From Lewinellaceae bacterium SD302 (GTDB lineage Bacteria > Bacteroidota > Bacteroidia > Chitinophagales > Saprospiraceae): a DNA stretch of 64,000 nt. The position numbers and the translations under genes are program-made. The DNA lies in assembly GCA_002591745.1 (NCBI GenBank), contig PDLQ01000024.1:1-64000 (forward strand), written 5' to 3'. Every line of letters starts with the position of its first letter. Position 1 is the stretch's first letter. The notes below the pieces were generated by a model, which worked only from the letters and a program-made list of their open reading frames with translations, did no database searches and was not told the DNA's origin. Shown in pieces: positions 17,343-25,739 of this stretch.

Positions 17343-17819
17343 AGCGCTATGCTTGCGTGCGCTTACGGCGTGCCTCCGGCGGCGGCAAAATAGCATATTT
17401 GATATGCCGCTTTAACCTGCCGCTCTTACCCTACTTTTTTCCATTGATGAAAAAAGTAGCAAAAAAATCTAGTTTTGAATAAACTCGCTTCGCTCAGACA
17501 GTATTCAAAACAGATGCTTCGAAATAATATGTTTCTCAAGCGGAGAGCTTGCTCAAAGCGACATGCTCAAAGCGACATGCTCGGGTTCCGCACCTAAGGA
17601 CCGCCAAGAGTAGCGACTGACGATATAGTTCAAGGAGGGACCGGACATGAGCGCTGGCAGCTCAAAACGTACCGAAAAGGCGTTAAGAAAGAAGTACTGT
17701 TTGAGCGAACGAAAAGCTTTGTTTCGGAGATAAAAGCTCTGGTTAATATTAAAGTTATTGAAGAAGATAAAAAATGAAGCAGCCGGAGGCACGCCGTAGG
17801 CGCAAGTAAGCGCAGCGCT
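17343..17819. mobile_element. Non-coding element with 38-base terminal inverted repeats
   Basis: The 38 bases at 17343-17380 and the reverse complement of 17782-17819 match at roughly 33 positions; the inner ends both read CGGCGTGCCTCCGGC. The 477-base interior has no convincing protein. It contains CCATTGATGAAAAAAGTAGC and a tandem 14-base repeat (AAAGCGACATGCTC twice, near 17557). It splits the otherwise tight rpoZ-coaBC pair, filling most of the 575-base gap. A decayed or non-autonomous transposon is the best guess. Confidence 0.6.
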
Positions 17820-17889
17820 GATAGCAACGCTCGCTGCCGCAACAGGCACACTACATCGCGCCAAAAAAAGCCATCGCAATCAAAGCGCC

Positions 17890-19092
17890 ATGACGCTACG
17901 CAACAAAAAAATTATCCTCGCCATCACCGGCAGTATCGCCGCCTACAAAGCCGCCCTCATTGTCCGCGGACTGATCAAGGCCGGCGCAGAGGTACAGGTG
18001 ATTATGACCGCAGCGGCTACCGATTTCATCAGTCCCCTCACCTTATCTACGCTTTCCAAGCGACCAGTTTATAGTTCCGCTAGGGGCGAAGACGATTGGA
18101 ACAACCACGTTGAGCTGGGCCTTTGGGCCGACGCCATGCTCATCGCTCCCATCACCGCCAACACCCTGGCCAAGTTGGCCAACGGCCACTGCGAAGATAT
18201 GGTTGGCGCCGTTTACCTCAGCGCCCGCTGTCCCGTCTGGTTTGCCCCGGCCATGGACCTCGACATGTGGGCCCACCCCGCCACTCAGGCTAACGTTGCC
18301 AAACTCCAGTCATACGGCAACCACCTCATCGATGTGGCTGACGGCGAATTGGCCAGTGGGCTCTCCGGAGCCGGCAGACTGGCGGAGCCGGAGGAAATCA
18401 TTGCGGTACTGGAAAGTCATTTCGGACACGAGACTGATTTGGCGGGTAAAAAAGTGCTCGTCACCGCCGGCCCCACCTACGAGGCCCTGGATCCCGTCCG
18501 TTTCATCGGCAACCACAGCAGCGGCACGATGGGAGTGGAGGTCGCCATGGCCGCCGCCCGCCGCGGAGCCGAGGTAGAATTGGTGCTGGGGCCTAGCCGC
18601 CTGAAACCGGTGCACCCAAAACTGAACGTCACCCATGTCATCAGCGCCCGGGAGATGTACGCCGTCTGCACGAATCGTTGGCCAGCTACGGATATTGCCG
18701 TCATGGCCGCCGCCGTCGCCGATTACCGCCCGGCCACGGTCGCCGAAGAGAAAATCAAGAAAAAAGGTGGAGCGGACGAATCTTTCTCCCTTGAGCTGGT
18801 CCGCAATCCCGACATTGCAGCTACGCTCGGTGCTGATAAGCGTAAAGGACAGTTACTTATTGGTTTTGCCATGGAAACCGAGAACGGCCCGGCTAATGCC
18901 CGCCGCAAACTGGTAGACAAAAATCTCGACGCCATTGTACTGAACTCTATCCGTGAAGAAGGTGCCGGTTTCGGGGAGGGGACTAACAAAGTAGCCATTA
19001 TTACGGCAGACCGGGAGCGGAAATACTCCGTAAAGCCGAAGACTGCGGTAGCGAAGGACATCCTGGATGTGGTAGTTGAGTTGCAAGCCTAG
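17890..19092 (+). CDS. coaBC: Bifunctional phosphopantothenoylcysteine decarboxylase / synthetase
   Basis: 400-residue fusion enzyme of coenzyme A synthesis. The N-terminal CoaC half (about residues 5-180) is flavin-dependent: ITGSIAAYKAA, the catalytic His in NNHVELGLWAD, and PAMDLDMW. The substrate flap reads LASGLSGAGR, where the E. coli enzyme has a Cys; Ser here appears usual for this phylum. The C-terminal CoaB half (about 185-400) joins cysteine to phosphopantothenate, with VTAGPTYEALDPVRFIGN and the Lys-rich loop EEKIKKKGG. It belongs to the bamD-rpoZ-coaBC-porD cluster but is separated from rpoZ by an inserted element. Confidence 0.95.
   Translation: MTLRNKKIILAITGSIAAYKAALIVRGLIKAGAEVQVIMTAAATDFISPLTLSTLSKRPVYSSARGEDDWNNHVELGLWADAMLIAPITANTLAKLANGHCEDMVGAVYLSARCPVWFAPAMDLDMWAHPATQANVAKLQSYGNHLIDVADGELASGLSGAGRLAEPEEIIAVLESHFGHETDLAGKKVLVTAGPTYEALDPVRFIGNHSSGTMGVEVAMAAARRGAEVELVLGPSRLKPVHPKLNVTHVISAREMYAVCTNRWPATDIAVMAAAVADYRPATVAEEKIKKKGGADESFSLELVRNPDIAATLGADKRKGQLLIGFAMETENGPANARRKLVDKNLDAIVLNSIREEGAGFGEGTNKVAIITADRERKYSVKPKTAVAKDILDVVVELQA
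18983..18995 (-). repeat. Dispersed repeat, partial copy inside coaBC
   Basis: CTAACAAAGTAGC, 13 of 15 bases, antisense to the gene and reading TNKVA in the protein. Confidence 0.4.
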
Positions 19093-19196
19093 AACTCATC
19101 GGACTCGTAAAGCCACCCTGAATTGATGTTAGGCTGAAGTGGAGAGACACTAAGCGACCGCACAATGCGTTAAATACTGTACAAGTAAAGTGCCGT

Positions 19197-19204
19197 ATCT
19201 TCGC
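19197..19204 (+). promoter_or_regulatory. -7 box upstream of a small ORF and porD
   Basis: TATCTTCG, a TAnnTTYG-type box, ends 7 bases before the ATG of the 45-codon ORF at 19212. It is probably the start of the porD transcript. Confidence 0.5.
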
Positions 19205-19211
19205 GGCCCAA

Positions 19212-19349
19212 ATGAACTATTTTTTAGAGCTTGTTAGGACCTTCACTCATCGTCCAAAATCGGCTCTTTTCAGCCAAGATTTCACCCCGGAAATAGTCGT
19301 TTATCCCGATAAACTCCCATTCCCGACGCTCATTTTCATCGAAAATTAG
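19212..19349 (+). CDS. 45-residue small ORF in front of porD
   Basis: ATG at 19212, TAG at 19347-19349. The product begins MNYFLELVRTFTHRPKSALF and ends in a hydrophobic stretch LPFPTLIFIEN. The ATG is 7 bases past a -7 box, the same leaderless geometry as bamD, and the ORF ends 40 bases before porD. No family is recognised. It could be a small protein, a leader peptide affecting porD, or a chance frame. Confidence 0.35.
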   Translation: MNYFLELVRTFTHRPKSALFSQDFTPEIVVYPDKLPFPTLIFIEN

Positions 19350-19389
19350 CTCAATTTTGGCTAGATTCAGAAAATCATAACAAGCTCTT

Positions 19390-20421
19390 ATGCGCCACTG
19401 CTTACTACTCCTCAGCGCCATTTTGATCTCTGCTACCAGCCTTTTCGGACAGAGTGAGATCGATTTCAACCTCAGAGTCAACATCCAGCAGATCCAGACC
19501 GTGGATCCCAAGATCCTGGAAACACTGGAAAAGGACCTGGTGCAGTTCCTCCAGGGCCGTGCCTGGACGGAAGATCGCTTCCTGCCCGAAGAACGAATCA
19601 ATTGCAATATCGTGATGACGCTGGTGGAAGGAGAAAGCCCCAACTCTTTCAGTGCAGATATTGCCGTGCAGTCCAGCCGGCCGGTTTACAATTCCGGAGT
19701 GGAAACAGCGGTGTTCAATACCCTTGACTCCAAGGTGGATTTCTTCTACGAGCAATTTCAGGCCATTCAACTCAGCGAGAACAGCTTTACGGGCAACCTG
19801 GCTTCGGTACTGGGTTATTACGTTTATCTGGTACTGGGTTTTGACTACGATACTTTTTCGCCCCTCGGCGGACAACGCTACTTTGAAATGGCCCAGGAGA
19901 TCATCAACCGTCTCCCGTCCGACGTAGCCGACAACAGTGGCTGGAAAGCTACCCCTACCCGCAATCGCTTTTGGCTACTGGAAAATATCCTCAGCCCCCG
20001 GGTACTGCCCCTGCGCCGCGCCCTTTATACCTATCACCGCGAGGGATTGGACCGGATGTACGAAGATCCTAACCTCGCCCGCGCCAACATTAGCCTGGCC
20101 CTGGACGACGTAAGAACCACCAACCAGAATTATCCCAACTCTCAGATCGTACAGGCTTTCGTGGATGCGAAGCGGGAAGAGATCATCGAAATCTTCAAAG
20201 GAGCTACCCCCGCCGAACAAAATGCCGTCATTCAGGTGATGAGTCAGATCGACCGTGCCAACGCAGGCAAATACCGGGACATTCGGAGCCGGGGAGGTAG
20301 TGGAGTTCGTCGCCCCGGCACCAATACCCGTACGCCTAGCCGGGCCAAGTCGCCCTCCAATGGTGGCTTCAACCGGGGTGGCAACGGAAGCACTACTACG
20401 AAGGGACGCAACGGAAAATAG
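19390..20421 (+). CDS. porD: T9SS-associated protein PorD (DUF4835)
   Basis: 343 residues with a signal peptide (about residues 1-20, ending SLFGQ), matching the DUF4835/PorD family needed for type IX secretion and gliding in Bacteroidota. Typical pieces are VNIQQIQTVDPKILETLEKD, LASVLGYYVYLVLGFDYD and SPLGGQRYFEMAQEI. The last 50 residues are an unusual Gly/Arg/Ser/Thr-rich tail (from about residue 295). It closes the bamD-rpoZ-coaBC-porD cluster; the recN gene often found next is absent here. Confidence 0.85.
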   Translation: MRHCLLLLSAILISATSLFGQSEIDFNLRVNIQQIQTVDPKILETLEKDLVQFLQGRAWTEDRFLPEERINCNIVMTLVEGESPNSFSADIAVQSSRPVYNSGVETAVFNTLDSKVDFFYEQFQAIQLSENSFTGNLASVLGYYVYLVLGFDYDTFSPLGGQRYFEMAQEIINRLPSDVADNSGWKATPTRNRFWLLENILSPRVLPLRRALYTYHREGLDRMYEDPNLARANISLALDDVRTTNQNYPNSQIVQAFVDAKREEIIEIFKGATPAEQNAVIQVMSQIDRANAGKYRDIRSRGGSGVRRPGTNTRTPSRAKSPSNGGFNRGGNGSTTTKGRNGK

Positions 20422-20429
20422 ATGCTGAT

Positions 20430-20585
20430 TTTCAGCACGCGGATTGCCGTACGTGGAGGTATCCGGGACGCGGATGAACATCGTTTTTCGCGGATTTCAA
20501 ACAACGGCTTCGCCGTGCCTGGGTATCTATATCCCTCTAGTAATAATAACTCGGGGATTTAACGAACTAGACGAATATGGCCAGT
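20430..20585. other. Intergenic repeat-like sequence
   Basis: Contains CACGCGGATTGCCG and TTTTTCGCGGATTTC words, similar to the 'CGCGGATT' repeats around the GNAT gene at 28.1-29.0 kb. No gene is supported. Confidence 0.4.
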
Positions 20586-20633
20586 TTTTGCTCCGTCAGG
20601 TCACGCCGATGGGCGCGACCTGACGGAGCAAAA
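20586..20633. terminator. Bidirectional terminator hairpin
   Basis: TTTTGCTCCGTCAGGTC and GACCTGACGGAGCAAAA form a perfect 17-base-pair stem bounded by A and T runs. It lies between porD and the convergent symporter gene, so it can terminate both. Confidence 0.85.
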
Positions 20634-20678
20634 CACCTCTTTCGCCTCTTTTCTGCGCCATCTGCGCTTATACCAACC

Positions 20679-20693
20679 TTGCTACGTTGTCAG
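20679..20693 (+). repeat. Dispersed 15-base repeat, copy with two changes
   Basis: TTGCTACGTTGTCAG followed by TCAAAA. It lies just outside the symporter stop codon. Confidence 0.65.
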
Positions 20694-20701
20694 TCAAAAA
20701 A

Positions 20702-22549
20702 CTACGCCAGCAAGCTATAAATAGCCGTCAAGATCAGGATGATGGCTACGGCCGAGATATTGAAAGACATACTGGTTTTGAATAGTCCCCGATTGAGGTC
20801 AATGGCTTTGACGTTATCCTTCACGCCGTGGTTACCGAGCAATAAGCCGATGACCAGCACGGACAGCAGGAAAATAGCGTAGGTGAACCAGGCGGGGACG
20901 TCGGGAACCTCCTGGACGAAGAGGCGAATAGCCGTGGCAATACCCACCGCAACAATTCCGATAGCCAGGCCAATTGCCAGTTTGCGATTCGTAATGCGCT
21001 GATCGGAGGTGGAAATACCAGTCTGATCGGTATCCGGAGTGAGATCCGGAGTTGTGTCACTCCCGGCGGTGAATTTACTGATCACGATCATCATCAATCC
21101 ACTCAGTACGAAGATAAAAGCCATGCGATCCAGGAAGGGTAAGCCGGGTAGTATTTCTTTGAACAAAAAGGATAGCGGGATGGAAGAGAGCACCACGACC
21201 AGTGCCGCTTTGGAAGTGGAGCCACGCCAAAACATACCGAAGATGAAGACGGTAAAGACACCCGGGCTAATGAATCCGGTATATTCCTGAATGTACTGAA
21301 AGACCTGCCCCTCACCGCCAAGAATGACCGGAGCTACCAGAGCACCGATGACGAGCGCTGCCGCGGAAGCGACCTGACCGACCCGTACGAGATTACGCTC
21401 ACTGCTGGCGGGATTGATGAATTTCTGATAAATATCCAGGGTGAAGATGGTGGAAGCACTATTGACCATGGAAGAGATAGACGAACCGATGGCCGCTACC
21501 AGGGCCGCGAAAGTGATGCCCCGTAATCCTTCGCCGACGTAATTGCTGAGTACCCACGGAAAAACCTGATCGGCTTTGGCTACATCCACGTCTACTCCCT
21601 TTTTGGTCAGGTAGAAAGCGGCGATTCCGGGCAGTACGGCGAAGAATGGAATAAAAACCTTCATGAAAGCAGCGAAAGCAACGCCTTTCTGAGCTTCGGG
21701 CAGATCCTTGGCGGCCAGGGCCCGCTGGATGATGTATTGATTGTTGCCCCAGTAGTAGGAATTAACGATCCACATACCGCCAAAGAGCAAAGCGAAACCG
21801 GGCAGCAGCTGAAAGGAGGATTTGGTCTCGCCAGAGAGGGTATCCACGTAAACATCGGTTGGCTCAAAGAGCATTTCGAAACGTTCGGGTACGACGGCCA
21901 TCAACTCGGAGATGCCGGTTAATACGCTACCGTCACCCACAAAACTCAGGATACCCCAGGCTGCGGCGGTACCACCGACCATAAGCACGATAACCTGGAG
22001 AACATCCGTCCAGACCACCGCTTTGAGACCACCGAAAATCGAGAATGAGGCGGAATACAATACCAGGCCGATGATGCCGTAAGCCAACGGCACCCCCAGT
22101 AATTGCTCAATGGCCAAAGCCCCGAGATAGAGTACGGAGGCAATATTGATAAAAACGAATAGCGCGATCCAGAAAACCGACATGATAGTACGTACCGTGC
22201 CGTCGTAGCGTTCTTCCAGGAACTGTGGCATGGTGTAGATCCCTTTTTTGAGGAATACCGGCAATAGGAACTTGGCCACCAGAATGAGGGTAATCGCCGC
22301 CATCAGTTCGTAAGTGGCGATGGCCAGGCCGAGTTCGAAACCCGAACCGTTCATCCCGATGATCTGCTCGGCCGAGATATTGGAAGCGATGAGGGAGCCA
22401 CCGACGGCCCACCAGGGCAGGGAGCGGCTGGCGAGAAAATAATCGCTGGCCGTGGTGTTCTTATCGCGGTTGGCGATCCAGACGCCGAAGCCGATAACGC
22501 CGATGATGTAAACCCCGAAAATGATGAGGTCGAGCTGACTGAGTTCCAT
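20702..22549 (-). CDS. Sodium:solute symporter (SSS/SLC5 family)
   Basis: 615-residue inner-membrane transporter with about 14-15 transmembrane helices, related to vSGLT-like sodium/sugar cotransporters. The N-terminus has DYFLASRSLPWWAVGGSLIA and NISAEQIIGMNGSG, including the ligand- and sodium-site region. The middle carries SSISSMVNSASTIFTLDIY, typical of the family. A hydrophilic insert with repeated Thr/Asp (about residues 497-520) precedes the last helices. A strong palindrome lies between it and the divergent Crp-type gene. A sugar is the likeliest substrate, but this is inference. Confidence 0.9.
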   Translation of the reverse strand: MELSQLDLIIFGVYIIGVIGFGVWIANRDKNTTASDYFLASRSLPWWAVGGSLIASNISAEQIIGMNGSGFELGLAIATYELMAAITLILVAKFLLPVFLKKGIYTMPQFLEERYDGTVRTIMSVFWIALFVFINIASVLYLGALAIEQLLGVPLAYGIIGLVLYSASFSIFGGLKAVVWTDVLQVIVLMVGGTAAAWGILSFVGDGSVLTGISELMAVVPERFEMLFEPTDVYVDTLSGETKSSFQLLPGFALLFGGMWIVNSYYWGNNQYIIQRALAAKDLPEAQKGVAFAAFMKVFIPFFAVLPGIAAFYLTKKGVDVDVAKADQVFPWVLSNYVGEGLRGITFAALVAAIGSSISSMVNSASTIFTLDIYQKFINPASSERNLVRVGQVASAAALVIGALVAPVILGGEGQVFQYIQEYTGFISPGVFTVFIFGMFWRGSTSKAALVVVLSSIPLSFLFKEILPGLPFLDRMAFIFVLSGLMMIVISKFTAGSDTTPDLTPDTDQTGISTSDQRITNRKLAIGLAIGIVAVGIATAIRLFVQEVPDVPAWFTYAIFLLSVLVIGLLLGNHGVKDNVKAIDLNRGLFKTSMSFNISAVAIILILTAIYSLLA

Positions 22550-22562
22550 AAGTGTGGGTGGT

Positions 22563-22584
22563 CAAATCCGTTTAAACGGGTTTG
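22563..22584. promoter_or_regulatory. Palindromic operator candidate
   Basis: A 22-base dyad with core CCGTTTAAACGG and outer CAAA/TTTG. Its arms match at 10 of 11 positions. It sits 14 bases before the symporter ATG and directly upstream of the -7 box of the Crp-type gene, so one bound protein could control both. Confidence 0.6.
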
Positions 22585-22588
22585 TATG

Positions 22589-22596
22589 TAAATTTG
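22589..22596 (+). promoter_or_regulatory. Possible -7 box of the Crp-type gene
   Basis: TAAATTTG fits TAnnTTTG. It is adjacent to the palindrome and 102 bases before the ATG at 22699. Confidence 0.4.
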
Positions 22597-22698
22597 ACTG
22601 GCAATATAACACGATTTCTTAAGCAAGGAAGCAGGAGAAGTGGAGTTGGTTACATTCGGGTCGCAGGCAAAGAAAACCGTTGGCTAAGGATAATAGAG

Positions 22699-23274
22699 AT
22701 GAAAGAAATTGAAAATTACATTCAGACTTATTTCGGAATTGGCGGCAAAGACCTGTCGCCGATAGCGGGTTTCTTCGAATCTGAAAGCTTGAAAAGGGAC
22801 GATTTTCTGTTGCGAACGGGCCAATACGCCAGGAGTATGAGTTTCGTCAGATCGGGCTGCTTGCGCATGTTTGCCCTCGACAAGCGGGGAGACAAAGAAA
22901 TTACTCAGTGGATATCGACTACCGGCATGTTCACGACCGACCTGTCGAGTTTTGTATTTGCAGCCCCGGCGCGGTGGAACATTCAGGCCCTGACCGACTG
23001 TGAACTTTACACCATCTCAGCGGATAACTATCAGAAAATTGGTGAACTGGTCGATAATTGGGCGGAACTGGACAGGTTGTTTATTGCCAGGTGTTTCATC
23101 ACCCTGGAGAACCGGGTGTTCGGTCAACTATCCATGAGCGCGGAAGAAAAGGTGATGGAACTACTGGAGGTCAATCCGGAGATATTTAACAAGGTCCAAT
23201 TACAATACATTGCTTCTATGCTAGGCATGAGCCCCGAAACGCTGAGTCGGGTCAGAAGGAAATTGGCTTCTTGA
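22699..23274 (+). CDS. Crp/Fnr-family transcription regulator
   Basis: 191 residues from the ATG at 22699; a longer frame begins at 22582 but its first 39 residues do not look like part of the family. An N-terminal cyclic-nucleotide-binding-like domain (about residues 20-130) contains LLRTGQYARSMSFVRSGCLRMF. A short C-terminal helix-turn-helix reads LQYIASMLGMSPETLSRVRRKL. It resembles the Bacteroidota Crp/Fnr group with a degenerate ligand pocket. Ligand and targets are unknown; the palindrome upstream and the divergent symporter are candidates. Confidence 0.85.
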   Translation: MKEIENYIQTYFGIGGKDLSPIAGFFESESLKRDDFLLRTGQYARSMSFVRSGCLRMFALDKRGDKEITQWISTTGMFTTDLSSFVFAAPARWNIQALTDCELYTISADNYQKIGELVDNWAELDRLFIARCFITLENRVFGQLSMSAEEKVMELLEVNPEIFNKVQLQYIASMLGMSPETLSRVRRKLAS

Positions 23275-23386
23275 CATAGATCAAGAGCAGTACTGAATCC
23301 GCGAATCATCTTTGTGTGGTCAATCATTCACCACCAATAGAGCGACCGTCACAAAACGATTCGTCGATCCAGTAACACATCAGCTA

Positions 23387-23812
23387 ATGGCTACTTTCGA
23401 GATCAAAACAGCAACGATCATATCCGCCACTCCCCGTAGGGTCTGGGAAATACTGACGGATTTTGAGAAGTACCCCGACTGGAACCCGTTCATCACGTCT
23501 CTGGAAGGAAATCCATCGGTAGGAAATACCGTCAAGATCCGTGCCGGCGGGATGAATTTTGAGCCGGAGATACTCGCCTGCGAAGTGAATCAAGAACTCC
23601 GCTGGATCGGCAAATTGCTCTTCAAAGGTCTCTTTGACGGCGAACACTCCTTTCTCATCACCGACAACGGTGACGGGACCGTGACCTTTCAGCAGAACGA
23701 GCGATTCACCGGTGCCCTCGTTGCCTTATTCAAAGGGAAATTGGGTACGGAGACCAGATCCGGCTTCGAGCAAATGAACCGGCGACTAAAAGAACTGGCG
23801 GAGAAAGGATAA
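23387..23812 (+). CDS. SRPBCC (START/Bet v1-like) domain protein
   Basis: 141 residues from the ATG at 23387, since the longer frame relies on TTG at 23312 and adds unstructured sequence. The fold signature is clear: ISATPRRVWEILTDFEKYPDWNPFI near the start (shortened: VWEILTDFEKYPDWNPF), then GGMNFEPEILACEVNQELRW, and a long C-terminal helix (SGFEQMNRRLKELAEKG). Such proteins bind hydrophobic ligands. Partner and ligand are unknown. It follows the Crp-type gene by about 110 bases and may be co-regulated. Confidence 0.85.
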   Translation: MATFEIKTATIISATPRRVWEILTDFEKYPDWNPFITSLEGNPSVGNTVKIRAGGMNFEPEILACEVNQELRWIGKLLFKGLFDGEHSFLITDNGDGTVTFQQNERFTGALVALFKGKLGTETRSGFEQMNRRLKELAEKG

Positions 23813-23824
23813 AGTCCAAACTGC

Positions 23825-23832
23825 TATCTTTG
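23825..23832 (+). promoter_or_regulatory. mscS promoter -7 box
   Basis: TATCTTTG, perfect for TAnnTTTG, ends 27 bases before the ATG of the channel gene. Confidence 0.6.
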
Positions 23833-23859
23833 AGGCACATTTAATGCCCCGATAGTTTT

Positions 23860-24954
23860 ATGCAGGAAATCACCGACTACATCAACTCAACGCCTCTTTA
23901 CGTACGCACGCTCATCCTGGCCGGACTGGCAATGCTGCTGGCCATCGTTATTCGAATAGTGATCTTCGGTATTTTACGGGCGACCAACCGACGGGTCGAC
24001 AGTTTCACCATCGATACGATCGTCAAAAGAATGTCGGGGCCGGTCTTCTGGTTCGTGGCTACGGCGATGATCTCCATTTTCTGGGGTGGCTTACACCGGG
24101 AATTTCCTGACCACGTCGGACTCTGGGTAGCTACCAGGGTCGCCAATACGCTGCTCTACGTTTTTGCGGCACTGGTTTTGATCCGACTGACGGACGTAAT
24201 CTCCGATACGATCCGACACCGTTTTAACGTCGACAATAAGAACAACCTCTCGGAGCGAAAAATTCTTACCCAACTACAGTACATCCGCAAGATCGTGATC
24301 ATTGCCATCGTGATCGTTTCGGTAGCCTTTATCCTCTTGCAGTTTGACACCGTCAAAAATCTCGGTACCGGTCTGCTGACGGCCTCGGGGGTAACCGGTA
24401 TCATCATCGGTCTGGCGGCTCAGAAATCGATCGCCAACCTCCTGGCCGGCTTTCAGATCGCTTTCACCCAACCAATCCGGCTGGACGATGCCCTGCTCAT
24501 CAACGGAGAATTCGGCCGGGTGGAAGAGATCACCCTCACCTACGTAACCCTTAAACTCTGGGACGAACGGCGGATGGTCGTACCCCTCCAGTATTTCATC
24601 GATAACCCTTTCCAGAACTGGACGCGCAGCAGTTCTCAACTCGTAGGCACCGTTTTACTTTACACTGATTTTTCCGTCCCACTGGAAGAATTACGCGCCG
24701 AACTGGACCGTTTCCTGCCCACCCAGGAACTTTGGGACGAGCGGGTCAAAAACCTCCAGGTAACTGATTTGAGCGATCGGGTCATGACGGTACGAGTGCT
24801 CGTCAGTTCCATAGACAGCGGGTCCACGTTCACCCTTCGGTGTATCGTGCGGGAGCACCTGATCACTTTCATTCAGCAGAATTATCCGGAGAGTTTGCCG
24901 CGGACGCGGGTGGATTTGCCGGTTGAGGGAAATGGAGGGTTGGAGGAGAATTAA
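23860..24954 (+). CDS. MscS-family mechanosensitive ion channel
   Basis: 364-residue inner-membrane channel that opens under membrane tension, protecting against hypo-osmotic shock. Four hydrophobic segments precede the soluble domain: about residues 15-38, 55-75, 88-108 and 145-165. The pore helix and following beta-domain are recognisable: GLLTASGVTGIIIGLAAQKS, then IANLLAGFQIAFTQPIRLDD and the conserved PLQYFIDNPFQNWTR. Its stop codon overlaps that of the convergent anti-sigma-like gene by four bases. Confidence 0.93.
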   Translation: MQEITDYINSTPLYVRTLILAGLAMLLAIVIRIVIFGILRATNRRVDSFTIDTIVKRMSGPVFWFVATAMISIFWGGLHREFPDHVGLWVATRVANTLLYVFAALVLIRLTDVISDTIRHRFNVDNKNNLSERKILTQLQYIRKIVIIAIVIVSVAFILLQFDTVKNLGTGLLTASGVTGIIIGLAAQKSIANLLAGFQIAFTQPIRLDDALLINGEFGRVEEITLTYVTLKLWDERRMVVPLQYFIDNPFQNWTRSSSQLVGTVLLYTDFSVPLEELRAELDRFLPTQELWDERVKNLQVTDLSDRVMTVRVLVSSIDSGSTFTLRCIVREHLITFIQQNYPESLPRTRVDLPVEGNGGLEEN

Positions 24955-25739
24955 ATCCCTTCCAGCTTACGTAGTAAAGCCTCTTTCTTATCCTGTACAT
25001 CCACATTCTGCAATTGTTCGGGCATCGAACGCAAGAGTTCGGCCGCCACTTGTGGGCCATCCATTTTCAGTGCCAGCAGCGCGCGGTACCACATAATTTC
25101 CTCTCCCAGTGTTCCGCCTTCGTCGGGAGGCAATTGCTGTAGGTAATAGGTGGCTAATTCGTCCTGGCCCGTAGCCATCGCGGCATTGGCGGCGTACAAA
25201 TAGGCGCGGGGAATTTGATTTTCATACTCATCCAGAAAAGCACGCCAGGCGGTAAGGGCGTAAGGATAATTACCCTCCAGGTGGTAGGCCAATGCTTGTT
25301 CGAGCAGCTCGTCCCCGTTGGGCTGGCGGATACTTACTACGGCCCTTTGAGCGGAAAAATCAGCCTGGGGAATGGGATCGAAAAATTCGGCGAAGAGGCG
25401 TTGGGGAGCCTGTTGGTCACGATAGCCGGACCAGGCAAAGACCAATAGTAGCACTATGGCGGCAGCGGCCAGGTACGGCCACCAGTTGAGGTTGATGGAA
25501 GGCTGAGCGGGTTCCTTTTTAGTTCTTGCTTTGGTCAGCGCACTTTGGGTCATCTTGCTAATATAGGTCAATTGATCGGGGCGAACACCGTATTCGACGA
25601 AGCCTTCTACCGCCGCGTCACACAAAGGACAGTCCAGCAAGTGCTGTTCCACCTTGTGCTGTTCAGCGCCACTCAGTTTCCCCTGAGCGTAGGCCGGCAA
25701 TTTATCGCCGGGTGGGCATGATGTGACGTCGTTCATCAT
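24951..25739 (-). CDS. Membrane anti-sigma-like protein with zinc finger and TPR-like tail
   Basis: 262 residues. An N-terminal zinc-binding anti-sigma motif is seen in KVEQHLLDCPLCDAAVEGF (His-x3-Cys-x2-Cys, about residues 29-45). A single transmembrane helix follows at about residues 87-104. The periplasmic part (about 130-262) is helical and TPR-like (ALAYHLEGNYPYALTAW, YLYAANAAMATGQDELATYY). Its ATG overlaps the stop of the sigma gene by four bases (ATGA). It most likely holds that sigma factor at the membrane; the signal sensed by the tail is unknown. Confidence 0.82.
   Translation of the reverse strand: MMNDVTSCPPGDKLPAYAQGKLSGAEQHKVEQHLLDCPLCDAAVEGFVEYGVRPDQLTYISKMTQSALTKARTKKEPAQPSINLNWWPYLAAAAIVLLLVFAWSGYRDQQAPQRLFAEFFDPIPQADFSAQRAVVSIRQPNGDELLEQALAYHLEGNYPYALTAWRAFLDEYENQIPRAYLYAANAAMATGQDELATYYLQQLPPDEGGTLGEEIMWYRALLALKMDGPQVAAELLRSMPEQLQNVDVQDKKEALLRKLEGI

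Noticed and set aside
17441-17460. AAAAAAGTAGCAAAAAAA, like the 15-base repeat
   Set aside because: Only the GTAGCAA part matches; the surrounding CCATTGATGAAAAAAGTAGC pattern belongs to the inverted-repeat element.
17553-17879. 108-residue open frame on the minus strand in the rpoZ-coaBC gap
   Set aside because: It covers the non-coding inverted-repeat element, has no family features, and its composition is explained by the repeat ends.
22582-22698. N-terminal extension of the Crp-type regulator
   Set aside because: The extra 39 residues start at the -7 box and look non-coding; the family N-terminus begins at 22699.
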